DNA of 64,000 nucleotides, from contig CAZFIV010000027.1 of the NCBI GenBank assembly GCA_964519665.1, positions 1 to 64,000 of the forward strand, given 5' to 3'. Source of the DNA: JANQQN01 sp964519665 (lineage in GTDB: Bacteria > Myxococcota > Kuafuiibacteriia > Kuafuiibacteriales > Kuafuiibacteriaceae). The position numbers were made by a program, and so were the translations under genes. Positions 33,972-43,450 of this stretch are shown piece after piece. Each line of letters begins with the position of its first letter. Within the stretch, counting starts at the first letter, position 1. The notes under the pieces were generated by a model. It saw nothing but the letters and a program-made list of their open reading frames with translations, did no database searches and had not been told where the DNA came from.

Positions 33972-34942
33972 GCCCCCCCATGAACCATTCCAGTGTCCGC
34001 CTCGCGGTGATCGGCGGGGGCCGCATGGCTCGCGCCTTGGCTCGCATCCTGAGCGCCACCAACGCCGACGTACACCTGTACGCTCGAAATCCGGAGCGGC
34101 GCGCCGAACTGGCGCAAGACCTCCGGGGCGTGACCGTCGACGCCGAGCTCGGGCCGGCCATCGAAGACGCCCATCTGGTTTTCTTCGCTGTCCCCGCCGA
34201 CAGCTTGCCAGAAGCCGCCGAGGCCTACGGACCGTTCGCGCGCGGCGACCACATCGTACTGATTGCGTGCCGAGGCGTCGGACCCGACTTCACCCTTCCT
34301 CACACGATGATCCGTTCCCGCACGTGCATCCGCAAGATCGGCGCGCTCGGCGGGCCGGTTCACGCACGGGAGCTCACGGCCGGCCACCAGATCAACGCGG
34401 TGATCGGTTCTCGTTACAACGAGGTGATCGAAGCCACCCGAGCCCTCACCAAAGGCGCGCCGGTCACCATTCACGGGTCCAAAGACATTGTCGGCGTGCA
34501 GGTGGCCGGCGCGATCGCCAACGTCGCGGCCATCGCCGTCGGTATGGCCGAGGCGCTCGAGCTTTCCAACACGGCCCGCGGCGTCGTGCTCGCTCACGGG
34601 CTCGTCGACGCGAGACGGCTAGGGACACACCTGGGCGCCGACGAGCGTACCTTCTTCGGGCTCGCCGGCGTGGGCGAGCTCATCCCTCGCAACGTGACGT
34701 CGATGGACCGGCACGTCGCCTTCGGACGCATGCTCGCGCACGGACACCCTACGGAGGTCGCCCTCCGCCGGGTCGACGGCACCGTCGAAGGCGTCCACAC
34801 GGCCGCCATGGCCGTCAAGAAGGCGGCGGCCGTCGCCGTCAAGCTGCCGCTCGTCGAGGCCGTGCAGAGCGTGCTCGAGGGCCGGACCCCCGCGTTCGCC
34901 GCTCTCGATGCCGTCCTGCACGAGAGCCTCGAGCTCGCGTGA
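33968..34942 (+). CDS. GpsA-like glycerol-3-phosphate dehydrogenase with altered active site
   Basis: 324 residues with the GpsA fold: AVIGGGRMARALARIL (nucleotide loop, with the last Gly changed to Ala), FFAVPADSL, IGALGGP, and the C-terminal TARGVVLAHGLVDARRLG and FFGLAGVGELI. In GpsA proteins the catalytic Lys lies in the LKN sequence; here the aligned stretch reads GAIANVAAIAVG, with Ala in its place. The strict Asp of GLGDL is Glu. So it may have lost or changed its activity. It overlaps the acyltransferase stop by 4 bases; ATG 33980 is another possible start. Confidence 0.83.
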   Translation: MSPPMNHSSVRLAVIGGGRMARALARILSATNADVHLYARNPERRAELAQDLRGVTVDAELGPAIEDAHLVFFAVPADSLPEAAEAYGPFARGDHIVLIACRGVGPDFTLPHTMIRSRTCIRKIGALGGPVHARELTAGHQINAVIGSRYNEVIEATRALTKGAPVTIHGSKDIVGVQVAGAIANVAAIAVGMAEALELSNTARGVVLAHGLVDARRLGTHLGADERTFFGLAGVGELIPRNVTSMDRHVAFGRMLAHGHPTEVALRRVDGTVEGVHTAAMAVKKAAAVAVKLPLVEAVQSVLEGRTPAFAALDAVLHESLELA

Positions 34943-34966
34943 TACTTGAGCTCAGCCCGAGTCGTC

Positions 34967-35785
34967 TCAGATTTCACCCGGATCGACGCCGAGCTCGCGC
35001 AGCCGCTCCAATAGCCGGTCAGCACGTTGCCGTTCCTGCTCGGCGCGGTGCCTCTCTTGCTCGGCTCGCTGCTGCTCCTGCTCGGCCCGCTGCTTCTCCT
35101 GATCGGCCCGCTGCTTCTCCTGATCGGCCTTCTCGTCACCGGTCAAGAGCAGCATGCCCGCCCCGTCGATGAAGCGAAGCCAGCGCGCTTGGGTGCCCTC
35201 GAACGGTCCGTCCCAGAGCGCGACGCCCAGGTCGAGCCCATCGAAGCGAACCTGCTCGTCGGGGGTGATCATCTCTTGCAACGTATCGCCCGCCAAACGG
35301 TAGGCGCGCAGCTCCGGACCTCGATACGCACGTCGCGGGTCCCACACGACGTAGTATGAGACGTGGATCCGACCATATCGCTGGCGCTTCTCGTCCAGCT
35401 CCCCCCCGCTCCGGTCGGACACGATCTCGATCGCGAGCTCCGGCGGCTTGCCGATCTCCCATATGAAATAGGAGCGAGTCTCGTTCTCTCGGGACAGCGC
35501 TTCTAAAGAAGTGCCCGCGCTGACCATGACATCCGGGACGATCGCCGGCTGTCGGGCCGTGTCGAACAGACCGACGTTGGCGGTGGCCAAAAAGGGGCGG
35601 CGCTCATCACCGGTTTCCGCCGGAGGCCCCGCCCAGCTGGCGTACAAGCTGCTCGTCAGCAGCCGCTGGCACTTCTCCGCCCATACGCTGTCCACGGGTT
35701 CGTCGTCCTCCGTGACGAGCTGTGAGGTGTCCGGCACGGGGATCGATGGCTTGTCCGGCTCCGAAATCGTAACGTGCTCGCTCAT
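34967..35785 (-). CDS. Uma2-family putative restriction endonuclease with coiled-coil tail
   Basis: 272 residues. The PD-(D/E)xK nuclease-like domain (about 60-205) shows Asp in VPDVMVS, Glu in ELAIEIVS and Lys in DEKRQRYG. The last 55 residues are heptad repeats of Ala-(Asp/Glu)-Gln-Glu-(Lys/Arg)-x-Arg, a long charged coiled coil. Uma2 proteins are abundant in cyanobacteria and myxobacteria; their DNA target and function are unproved. ATG 35785 is chosen because the frame before it overlaps the hybrid kinase gene antisense region and lacks family features. Confidence 0.85.
   Translation of the reverse strand: MSEHVTISEPDKPSIPVPDTSQLVTEDDEPVDSVWAEKCQRLLTSSLYASWAGPPAETGDERRPFLATANVGLFDTARQPAIVPDVMVSAGTSLEALSRENETRSYFIWEIGKPPELAIEIVSDRSGGELDEKRQRYGRIHVSYYVVWDPRRAYRGPELRAYRLAGDTLQEMITPDEQVRFDGLDLGVALWDGPFEGTQARWLRFIDGAGMLLLTGDEKADQEKQRADQEKQRAEQEQQRAEQERHRAEQERQRADRLLERLRELGVDPGEI
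35017..35133 (-). repeat. 21-bp heptad-coding repeats in the Uma2 gene
   Basis: About five near-identical 21-base units encode AEQERQR/ADQEKQR-type heptads. The repeat is one coiled coil in the protein, and its copy number may vary between strains. Confidence 0.75.
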
Positions 35786-35817
35786 CGGGTCGACTATGCC
35801 ACAATCGCGCCCGCCCG

Positions 35818-38514
35818 CTAGTCGGCACCGGGCCGGTCGACGGGGCGCGGCTGGGCGTCCGACTTGGGGCGCGCCGTCGCCACCTCGGCGAGGCGAACCT
35901 CGGTCCACCGCTCGATGACGGCGCCGAGCGCTTCGGACCGGACCGGCTTCGAGAGGTAATCGTCCATCCCGGCGGCCAAGCAGAGCTCGCGATCGCCTTT
36001 GAGTGCGTGGGCGGTCAGCGCCACGATCGGCGTGTGCCCGCAGCTGGGGTCTTCCTGGGCTCGCCAGCGCCTGGTGGCCTCGAGGCCGTCCATGCGGGGC
36101 ATCTGGACGTCCATCAGCACGAGGTCGTACGACCGGGCGGCCAAGGCGGCGAGCGCCTCCTCACCGTTCTCGACAACGTCGCAGGTGAAACCGAGGCGCT
36201 CGATCATTCGAACGGCCACCGTGCGGTTGACGGCGTTGTCTTCGGCGAGGAGCAGACGCGGCCCGACCCGCTCGAGCGGCGTTCGCGGCGCGTCCTCGCC
36301 GGAGATCGGTCCGAACTCCGGAAGGCCCATCAACAATCGTCTCAGGGCCGCACGCACTTTCGAACGCCTCAGGGGGCGCTGAACGGCCAAAAAACCCTCC
36401 GGAGCCGCGTCCGAGCTCGTACCCGGGATGATCCAAAGCCCGGAGCGACGATCCAGCGTCGGCAGGGCCGCGGATGGCATGACCCGGGCATCGACCGCCA
36501 GCGTGAGCATTCGAACGCCCTGCTCTTCGACCACGGCCAGCGCCTGCTCCCATGTTTCGACTCGACAGACATCCCAGCTCAGGGACCGAAGGAACGGCTC
36601 GATGGACTGGATCGTGCGCCGGCGCGGCTCGATCACCAAGATCGACCGGCTCGCGAGGTTCTCGGAGTCGGGCTCGTCGACTTCGGCCTGGGCCGGCTGC
36701 AGGACGACGCGCACTTCGAACCGAGACCCTCGACCGACCTCGCTGGCGACGTTGATGTCGCCGCCCATCATGCGGGACAGGCGCTGCGCGATGGCCAGCC
36801 CCAGCCCGGAGCCCCCGTACCGGCGGGCCGTCGATGCGTCCGCCTGGGTGAACGGGGCGAACAGCTCCTCGATCTGATCGGATTTCATCCCGATGCCGGT
36901 ATCCTCGACCAGCAGGCGCAGGTGAATCCGACCGTCGGAGGACGGAATACAGTCGAGCTCGACCGCCACGTGGCCGACCTCGGTGAACTTGATGGCGTTG
37001 CCAGCGAGATTGACAAGGATTTGGTTGAAACGAGCCGGGTCGCCGCGAACCCGCACCGGGACCCGGTCGGTCACCAGGTTCCGAAAGTCGATCCCCGCTT
37101 CCCTCGCCCGCAGCGCGAGCAGGTCGCAGGAGCGCTCGACGGTCTCGATGAGGTCGAAGTCGACGGTCTCGAGATCCAGCTTGTCGGCCTCGACCCGCGA
37201 CAGGTCGAGAATCCCGTTGATCACGGTGAGCAGCGCTTCGGCGCTGGCCCCGATGGTCTTGACGTATTCGCGTTGCTCGGGATCGAGCTTCGTTCCGAGC
37301 AGAAGCCCAGCCATTCCGATGACCCCGTTCATCGGGGTCCGGATCTCGTGGCTCATGTTGGCGAGAAACTGGCTCTTGGCGCGGCTGGCCACCAATGCCT
37401 CTTCGGCCGCCTGGCGCGCCTGGAGCATCGCGCGTTCGGCTTCTTCTTTCGCGGACCGAAGCGCCGACTGGTGCTGGCGCGCTTCGGTGACGTCGGCGAA
37501 GCTCACCAGCAGCGTGGGCTCCCCCAAGTGCCGAACCACCGCCCCCGACAGGGACAGCACCACGGACCGGCCGTCGTAGGTCTTCACGTCGACCTCGAAG
37601 TCGCGGACCTCGCGCGCCTTCTTGAGGGCCGAGTAGAACGCCTTTCGCTGTTGAGGGTCGGGATAGAGGTCGACCGTGCGCAGGGGCGTGTCGTGGTTGC
37701 TCGGAAAACCGAGAGCCCTGCTCGCCGCCCGATTGACGAAGCGAGTCGATGACGAAGTCAGGCCGGTCAGGATGATCGGGACCGGCGCGAGATCGAAGAG
37801 CCGGAGCATATTGCTACCGGTCTGCGAAGCGGCCTCCTCCGCCTCTCGACGGGCACGTGTCTGAACCGTCGCTCGGTCGAGCGCCTGACGCTGCGCTTCA
37901 TAGTTCGCGAAGGCCACCCGCTGAAATCCGCGCAACCGGGCTTGGGTGCTCACGGCGATCGCCTTCGCCATGAGCACGAGGAGCGTGAGGGTCAGCCCTT
38001 GCTCGAACGGCAGATCGAACGACCAGCCGACGGCGAAACACGCCCCGACCCCGGTCAGGAGCCCGAGCATGAGGCTCATCCTCGGGTGCAGCGGCAAAAG
38101 CATGCAGACGAGCAGAGTGAACACGCCGGTCGTGATCGCGGGCATCTGGGCGGTCGACGGGGTCAGGAAAAACATGGCGACGAGGCTGAACGCCGTGAGA
38201 ACCCCGACCGTCAGCGTCGAGATTTGAAGTCGGTGCCAAGTCGCAGTCAGGGCCGGCACGAAGACCAGCAGTAGAACCGCGACCAATACGACGGCCCGCA
38301 GCGCGGCCATCACTGCGAAGGGTGGACTCAGGCCAACCAGGTAGTAGTCGGGGATCGCGCTGAGGAGGAAGCCGGTCGCTCCGATCAGGCAGGCCATTCG
38401 AACCGACCGCAGAGCCATCGGCCGCGCCGCGTCTTGGTAGGCGCGCTCCAGCGTCTCGTCGGTGAGCGTACCCCAGACATCGGTCGCTGGGCCCAGCCCA
38501 TTGGTGAAAAACAT
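35818..38514 (-). CDS. Hybrid sensor histidine kinase with one intact and one degenerate receiver
   Basis: 898 residues. N-terminal membrane region of about six helices (residues 30-205), PAS domain (about 235-345), coiled linker, HisKA with phospho-His in ANMSHEIRTPMNGVIG (about 390), HATPase (N box LVNLAGNAIKFTE, GGSGLGLAIAQRL), then a degenerate receiver (about 630-730; SILVIEPRRR lacks the acceptor Asp) and a proper receiver (LLLAEDNAVNRT, acceptor Asp in LVLMDVQMPRMDG). It should pass phosphate to an external HPt partner. ATG 38514 follows GGAGGGG; the longer frame would overlap the divergent dehydratase start. Confidence 0.9.
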   Translation of the reverse strand: MFFTNGLGPATDVWGTLTDETLERAYQDAARPMALRSVRMACLIGATGFLLSAIPDYYLVGLSPPFAVMAALRAVVLVAVLLLVFVPALTATWHRLQISTLTVGVLTAFSLVAMFFLTPSTAQMPAITTGVFTLLVCMLLPLHPRMSLMLGLLTGVGACFAVGWSFDLPFEQGLTLTLLVLMAKAIAVSTQARLRGFQRVAFANYEAQRQALDRATVQTRARREAEEAASQTGSNMLRLFDLAPVPIILTGLTSSSTRFVNRAASRALGFPSNHDTPLRTVDLYPDPQQRKAFYSALKKAREVRDFEVDVKTYDGRSVVLSLSGAVVRHLGEPTLLVSFADVTEARQHQSALRSAKEEAERAMLQARQAAEEALVASRAKSQFLANMSHEIRTPMNGVIGMAGLLLGTKLDPEQREYVKTIGASAEALLTVINGILDLSRVEADKLDLETVDFDLIETVERSCDLLALRAREAGIDFRNLVTDRVPVRVRGDPARFNQILVNLAGNAIKFTEVGHVAVELDCIPSSDGRIHLRLLVEDTGIGMKSDQIEELFAPFTQADASTARRYGGSGLGLAIAQRLSRMMGGDINVASEVGRGSRFEVRVVLQPAQAEVDEPDSENLASRSILVIEPRRRTIQSIEPFLRSLSWDVCRVETWEQALAVVEEQGVRMLTLAVDARVMPSAALPTLDRRSGLWIIPGTSSDAAPEGFLAVQRPLRRSKVRAALRRLLMGLPEFGPISGEDAPRTPLERVGPRLLLAEDNAVNRTVAVRMIERLGFTCDVVENGEEALAALAARSYDLVLMDVQMPRMDGLEATRRWRAQEDPSCGHTPIVALTAHALKGDRELCLAAGMDDYLSKPVRSEALGAVIERWTEVRLAEVATARPKSDAQPRPVDRPGAD

Positions 38515-38624
38515 GAAAGCCAGCCCCTCCGTCTCGCGCCAGCCCGCCGACCGTGCGGGCGTCCCGTCGTCCAATCTGTCACAGGCTTGACCTGGACGCA
38601 CGACCGCGGGACCTCCGAAGGGAG

Positions 38625-39566
38625 ATGAACCGGGGTCTTAGCCTCGACGACGTCGTCGCAGCGCGAAAGCGTATTCAAGCCCATGTCCAGCGAACACCGA
38701 CGCTTGTCCACCGGGTGGGGGACGCCGAGCTGTTTCTGAAGGCGGAGTCTCTTCAGCCCACTGGCGCGTTCAAGCTTCGGGGCGCTTTCAACATGTTGGC
38801 GACGCTTCCGGCCGGGGCGGCGGTCGTCGCGCACTCCTCGGGCAACCACGCTCAGGCCGTGGCACGAGCGGCGCGAATGCTTGGCCTCCGGGCTACCGTG
38901 GTCATGCCGAACGACGCGCCTTCGCTGAAGCGGTCCCGGACCGAGGCGGACGGAGCCCGGGTGATCGAAGTCGGACCCGACAGTGCTGAACGGGCCGAGC
39001 GGGCCGCGCAGCTCGCTCGCGACGAGAACCTGACCCCGGTGCCCCCCTTCGACCACCCGCTCATCGCCGCCGGCCAGGGGACGGCGGCGCTCGAGCTGCT
39101 CGAAGAGGTCCCGGCCCTCGACCGATTCTATTGCCCGGTCAGCGGAGGCGGGTTGATGGCCGGTTGCGCGACCGTGATCGGAGAGCGACATCCAGCCTGC
39201 GAGCTCGTGGGCGTCGAACCGGCGGACGCGGATGACACCCGGCGGAGCCTGGCGGCAGGAGACCGGGTGTCGGTACCACCGCCGAAAACGATCGCTGATG
39301 GGCTCCGCGTGCGAACCCCGGGCGCCTTTACTTTTCCGATCGTTCGCCGGTGGGTTCAGCGGATCGAGACCGTCACCGACGACGAACTCCTTGCCGCGAT
39401 GGTGTACGCCCTTCGACACCTGCGCCTGGTCTTGGAACCATCGGGCGCTGCGTCCCTCGCGGTCGCGCTTCGAGAGCGCCGAGGCCGCTGCGGCGTGTTG
39501 TTGAGTGGAGGCAACGTCGAGCCGGAGCTCCTGGCTCACGTGGCCGCCCGCAGCGCCCTGGCCTGA
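38625..39566 (+). CDS. Threonine/serine dehydratase-like PLP enzyme
   Basis: 313-residue fold-type II PLP enzyme. The PLP Lys lies in LQPTGAFKLRGAF (about residue 50), the substrate loop SSGNHAQAVA, and the phosphate-binding Gly loop SGGGLMAG. The catalytic core matches IlvA/TdcB or serine racemase; there is no C-terminal ACT regulatory domain, so it is probably catabolic and not isoleucine-feedback-controlled. ATG 38625 gives MNRGLSLDDVVAARKRI, the conventional start. Promoter space with the hybrid kinase is 110 bases. The kinase gene follows 12 bases after its stop. Confidence 0.88.
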   Translation: MNRGLSLDDVVAARKRIQAHVQRTPTLVHRVGDAELFLKAESLQPTGAFKLRGAFNMLATLPAGAAVVAHSSGNHAQAVARAARMLGLRATVVMPNDAPSLKRSRTEADGARVIEVGPDSAERAERAAQLARDENLTPVPPFDHPLIAAGQGTAALELLEEVPALDRFYCPVSGGGLMAGCATVIGERHPACELVGVEPADADDTRRSLAAGDRVSVPPPKTIADGLRVRTPGAFTFPIVRRWVQRIETVTDDELLAAMVYALRHLRLVLEPSGAASLAVALRERRGRCGVLLSGGNVEPELLAHVAARSALA

Positions 39567-39578
39567 ACGAAGCGAGCC

Positions 39579-40562
39579 ATGAGCTTTAAAGATACGAACG
39601 CCATCCCCGGCTACGAGATTCTTTCAAAGCTCAACTCCGGGGGCATGGCCGACGTTCTGCTCGCTCGGCCACTCGGCGAGCCCGAAGTCGAGGTCCTCGC
39701 CATCAAGATCGTACGCGGTGACTTGGTCCGCCGTCCCGGCATTCGAGCGATGTTCCTTCACGAGGCGCGATTGCTGGCGCAGCTCGATCATCCGACGATC
39801 CCGCGGGCCTATCACTTCGGCGAGTTTGAAGGTCGCCTGTACCTCGCGATGGAATACGTACCCGGCATCGCGCTCAATCGCCTGCTGCTCGAACGAAAAG
39901 CACCCTTACCCCCCTTGGCCGCCCTGCAGATCATGGCCCACGTCGCCGGGGGACTCCACTTCGCGCACGAGCTCGTGCGCGACGACGGCCACCCGATGGG
40001 GGTCGTTCACCGCGACGTCAGCCCCGGCAACATCATCTTGACGTTCGAAGGCCGCGTGAAGGTCCTCGACTTCGGCATCGCGTTCAGCACGGAACGTCGC
40101 TCGCCGTCGACCGAGGTGGAAGCGTTCAAGGGCAAGCCGTCTTACATGTCGCCCGAGCAGATGCGTGGCGAGACCGTCGACCGGCGGTCGGACATCTACT
40201 CGCTGTGCATCGTTTTGTATGAACTGCTCACCGGTCGAAAACTCTTCGAGAAACACCGAGGGGTCGCCACCCTCGTCAGCAAAGAGCGGGTCGACTTTCC
40301 GCCCCCGTCGGCCCTGGTGCGTCCATCCCCCGGGGGCTGGCCGGAAGACATCGACGCCCTCGTGATGCAGGGCCTCGCGCCGCGCCGCGAAGACCGCTTT
40401 GCGACCGCTGGCATCCTGGCCGGATGCCTCGACGAGGTCGTCGCCGCCCACGGCGTTGACGCCGGGGGCCTGTCACCTTTCGTCGACGGATCGCTCAGCG
40501 CGGAACGAAGCGCGCACCAGCGCTGGCTCCAGACCGTGCTCACCAAGTCGCCGTCCGAGTGA
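39579..40562 (+). CDS. Ser/Thr protein kinase
   Basis: 327-residue soluble Hanks-type kinase. Gly loop KLNSGGMADVLLA, ATP Lys in LAIKIVR, catalytic loop HRDVSPGNI, DFGIAF, activation segment ending GKPSYMSPEQMRG, and DIYSL. All catalytic residues are present. There is no sensor domain or membrane helix; the last 35 residues are a short tail. It is probably co-transcribed with the dehydratase (12-base gap), which is the closest link to a physiological role. Confidence 0.92.
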   Translation: MSFKDTNAIPGYEILSKLNSGGMADVLLARPLGEPEVEVLAIKIVRGDLVRRPGIRAMFLHEARLLAQLDHPTIPRAYHFGEFEGRLYLAMEYVPGIALNRLLLERKAPLPPLAALQIMAHVAGGLHFAHELVRDDGHPMGVVHRDVSPGNIILTFEGRVKVLDFGIAFSTERRSPSTEVEAFKGKPSYMSPEQMRGETVDRRSDIYSLCIVLYELLTGRKLFEKHRGVATLVSKERVDFPPPSALVRPSPGGWPEDIDALVMQGLAPRREDRFATAGILAGCLDEVVAAHGVDAGGLSPFVDGSLSAERSAHQRWLQTVLTKSPSE

Positions 40563-40577
40563 TCAGGATGATTGCGA

Positions 40578-41171
40578 TCACGGAGCCTCCTTCGTCCGAG
40601 CGTCGGTCGAAACGGGATCGGGCAAATCCGGCGATACAGCGGGCGGATAACCCATTGCGGCGCGCGCTGCGTGAACCACGATCACCGCCATGCCCCACGT
40701 GAGGGCCACGACGACGCCCGCATCCACGGAGCCTCGCCAGAAATCGGGAAGCGCCCGGACGAGCACGATGAGGCCGATCACTCCGGCGGTGAGTCCCCAC
40801 GCGACGAGCTTTCGCTTCCGGGTCGCGTGAAAGAAACCCATGCAGTACGCCGGAGCGAGAAGCGCATGCCACCAAACCGGCCGACGCGCGAGATGAACAG
40901 CTCGAGCGACGACTCGCGGAGAAAACCCCAACTGAAACGCTCGGTAGCCTTCGGTGTACGCCAAAAAGAACACTAACGACAGGTAAATACCCCAGCCAGC
41001 CGGCGATAGGCCCTGACGGATCGGGGCCACCGCGAGGTCGCTGAGCCGAAACACCGCGTTGAATAGAAGCAAGAGAACCCCCACCACGCCCCAGGTACCG
41101 GCGAGAGCACCCCAAGCGGTGGGCCGGGTGGCTGACGGCCCGTCGACCGTCTCAACGATTGAAGCTTCCAC
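40578..41171 (-). CDS. Predicted membrane protein, unknown
   Basis: 197 residues with about four membrane helices (WGVVGVLLLLFNAVF, GIYLSLVFFLAYTEGYRAF, LVAWGLTAGVIGLIVLV, VVVALTWGMAVIVV) and a His/Trp-rich cytoplasmic loop (WWHALLAPAYCMGFFHATRK). The family is not recognised. The tail is Pro/Asp-rich. It converges with the Ser/Thr kinase with 15 bases between stops. No partner is obvious. Confidence 0.75.
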   Translation of the reverse strand: MEASIVETVDGPSATRPTAWGALAGTWGVVGVLLLLFNAVFRLSDLAVAPIRQGLSPAGWGIYLSLVFFLAYTEGYRAFQLGFSPRVVARAVHLARRPVWWHALLAPAYCMGFFHATRKRKLVAWGLTAGVIGLIVLVRALPDFWRGSVDAGVVVALTWGMAVIVVHAARAAMGYPPAVSPDLPDPVSTDARTKEAP

Positions 41172-41308
41172 AGCGTCCTTCGAATGATGTGCGAATCATG
41201 CCCGACAAGCCAACCGGGGATCCACTTAGGCGGATTGACGGCTAGCTTGCGTCTTCGTAGTGTCGGTGAGACCTACCGATTTGAGTCGAAATAAAGAGGG
41301 ATTTTGCG

Positions 41309-42746
41309 ATGGAGACCATCCATGTCAGCGGCCTGATTCCGGCGAGTCCACAGCAAGTGTACGAAGCTTGGCTCGATAGCGCCGAACATACGTCTTTCAC
41401 CGGCGGAAGCTATACCGAAGTCGAGCCCCTCGAGGGCGGCCGCTTCTCGACGCAAGATGGCAAAGTCGAAGGCAAAATTCTCGAACTCCGCAGAAACAAA
41501 CGCATCGTGCTGAGTTGGCGGAGCCCCAACTTTCCGACCGAGGCGCCCGCCTCTCGCGTCGAAATCACGCTGAAGAAACACGCGGAAACCGAGTGCCGGC
41601 TGCTGATCGTTCATCGAGACGTACCTTCAGAGCTCGTCGGACGGTTGGAGCATGAGTGGGTGGGCCGCTACGTGCTGCCGATGCGGACCTATTTCGAACA
41701 CCTGGCGGTCCGACCGGAGAGCATCGCGAAAACCGCTCCGCCGAGTTCGACTGAAACGAATCCCCCCCACGAATCGGATACCGCCCCGGGCGAATCGAAC
41801 TCTGACGAAGCAGGGTCGGAAGCTTCCGACCCGGACTCGAGCCCTCCGGTTCCGAACGCCGAAGACTCGGACACCGAAGACACCGCTGGCGCGGCGGCCG
41901 GTTCGATGCCGGCGACCGAGACGGTCGCCAAGGCGGTGAAGACCACCGCCAAGCGTTCGGTCAAGTCGACGGCCGCACCTAAACGGGCATCGAAGACGGT
42001 GGCCAAGGCCACCAAGGCCGAACCGAAATCCGCGACCACCGCCAAGCGAGCAGCAACGACGAAGACGAGCGCCAAGCCGTCGGCTGCCCCGAAGGCGGGC
42101 CCCAAGGTCGCCGCCCGGTCCAAAACGAGCGCCCAGCCATCGACCACCTCGAAGACCGGCGCCCAGCCATCGACCACCTCGAAGACCGGCGCCCAGCCAT
42201 CGACCACCTCGAANNNNNNNNNNNNNNNNNNNNNNNNNNNNNNNNNNNNNNNNNNNNNNNNNNNNNNNNNNNNNNNNNNNNNNNNNNNNNNNNNNNNNNN
42301 NNNNNNNNNNNNNGACCGGCGCCAAGGCCTCTACCCCGTCCAAGACGAGCGCCAAGCCCACGGCGGCGAAGAAGAGCCCCAGCAAGCGAACCGTCGCCGC
42401 CACGAGAACCCCATCCGCCGCCAAGCGAACAACGGGGGCCAAAAAGGCGGCGACCACCAAGACATCGAGGCTCACCAAGGCCGCCGGCAAGAAGGCGGCG
42501 ACCGCCAAAGCCGCGCCCAAGAAAACGACGGCCGCGAAAGCCAAGGCCTCGAAGCGCACCAAGACCTCGAAAACCGCCACCGCCAAAGCCGCCAAGGTCA
42601 CCAAAGCCGCCGCCGCCAAGCGGTCCGCCACCAAGAGCGCGACGACCACCACGCCCAAGCGAACCGCCACCAAGCGAGCCGCCGCCGCCAAGGCGCCCTC
42701 GGCGCGCAGCAAGAAGAAGTCGACCCCGCGCCGGCCCCGGCCATGA
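41309..42746 (+). CDS. START/AHSA1-domain protein with histone-H1-like tail (assembly gap inside)
   Basis: Residues 1-135 are a SRPBCC/AHSA1-like domain (ETIHVSGLIPASPQQVYEAW, GGRFSTQDGKVEG, LSWRSPNFP). A Ser/Asp/Glu-rich acidic linker follows, then a long Lys/Ala/Thr/Ser/Pro tail, as in histone H1 or bacterial H1-like proteins, that should bind DNA or polyanions. A 100-N gap (42214-42313) breaks it. Downstream, the same tail composition continues in a frame shifted relative to the upstream part, which is expected if the true gap is not 100 bases, and it ends at TGA 42744-42746. A methyltransferase gene overlaps this stop. Confidence 0.75.
42121..42213 (+). repeat. 30-bp tandem repeat encoding a Gly/Ala/Gln/Pro/Ser/Thr decamer
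   Basis: Units at 42151-42180 and 42181-42210 are identical; a third begins at 42211 and a diverged copy lies at 42121-42150. After the gap the sequence resumes in a related unit. The unit encodes KTGAQPSTTS and is a likely cause of the assembly break. Confidence 0.9.
42214..42313. other. Assembly gap of 100 N
   Basis: Exactly 100 N, the usual placeholder for unknown length, inside the tandem repeat of the H1-like gene. The number of repeats is unknown, and coordinates and reading frame across this point cannot be trusted. Confidence 0.98.
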
Positions 42747-43405
42747 CCGTCATGCTTCCGGATACAAGCGTCGAGCAGCTTCGCTTTGGCAAAATCGAGC
42801 TCGCGCTCGAGCAGGTGACCGACCTGCCCCAGCTCGCCCGCGCCAGTCTTCGAGACGGTCGCGATCCTTATTGGGCCGTCGCCTGGCCCAGCGGCCGAGC
42901 CCTGATGGACGCGGTCGCCACCTTGGCCCACCAGATCGCGCCCCACTCGCCCCGACGGGCCTTCGAGGGGCGCAGAGTCTTGGACCTCGGGTGCGGGCCG
43001 GGCGGAGTCGGGGTCCTCGCTGCCCTGCTCGGTGCTCAATCGACCCTGGCCGACGTGCGACCGGAGGCGATCGCGCTCGCTCGACGAAACGCGAGCCGCA
43101 ACGGCGTGACCGTTTCAACGGTCGCCTTCGACTGGGACGCCCCTCCGCCCGGGCTCGGCCCGTTCGACGCGATTCTGGCGGCGGACGTCCTGTACGGAGA
43201 CGGCATGCTTCGGGGCGTCCTTCGGTTCGTCAAAACGCACCTCGCGCCGACCGGCCGAGCGGTGCTCACCGACCCGATGCGGGTCGAGCCCGCGGGTATC
43301 GCCGGAGCGGGACGCCTGGTTGGCCTCGAGGTGCAGTCGAGGGTTGTTCAGGCCGGCCATACCCACACGGGCGGGGTGACCATGTACACCATCACTCTCC
43401 GGTAA
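42743..43405 (+). CDS. Methyltransferase of the Methyltransf_16 (protein lysine MTase-like) family
   Basis: 220 residues. ATG 42743 overlaps the stop of the H1-like gene (ATGA). SAM-binding motif I VLDLGCGPGGVGVLAA, acidic motif II (TLADVRPEAIALARRN), and FDWDAPP...FDAILAADVLYGD, with the preceding WPSGRALMDAV, typical of the METTL21/Methyltransf_16 group that methylates lysines in proteins such as chaperones, or lysine-like tails. Because it is coupled to a Lys-rich tail protein, that protein is a likely substrate; this is inference only. Confidence 0.85.
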   Translation: MTVMLPDTSVEQLRFGKIELALEQVTDLPQLARASLRDGRDPYWAVAWPSGRALMDAVATLAHQIAPHSPRRAFEGRRVLDLGCGPGGVGVLAALLGAQSTLADVRPEAIALARRNASRNGVTVSTVAFDWDAPPPGLGPFDAILAADVLYGDGMLRGVLRFVKTHLAPTGRAVLTDPMRVEPAGIAGAGRLVGLEVQSRVVQAGHTHTGGVTMYTITLR

Positions 43406-43450
43406 GCCTCGTCTTGTCGCGGTTCGCCATCAGTGGTCGATTGTCGGACC

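Noticed and set aside
41309..43405. One 698-residue fusion of START domain, tail and methyltransferase
   Set aside because: The fusion arises only because 100 N were read as codons. The true tail frame ends at 42746 and the methyltransferase has its own ATG at 42743.
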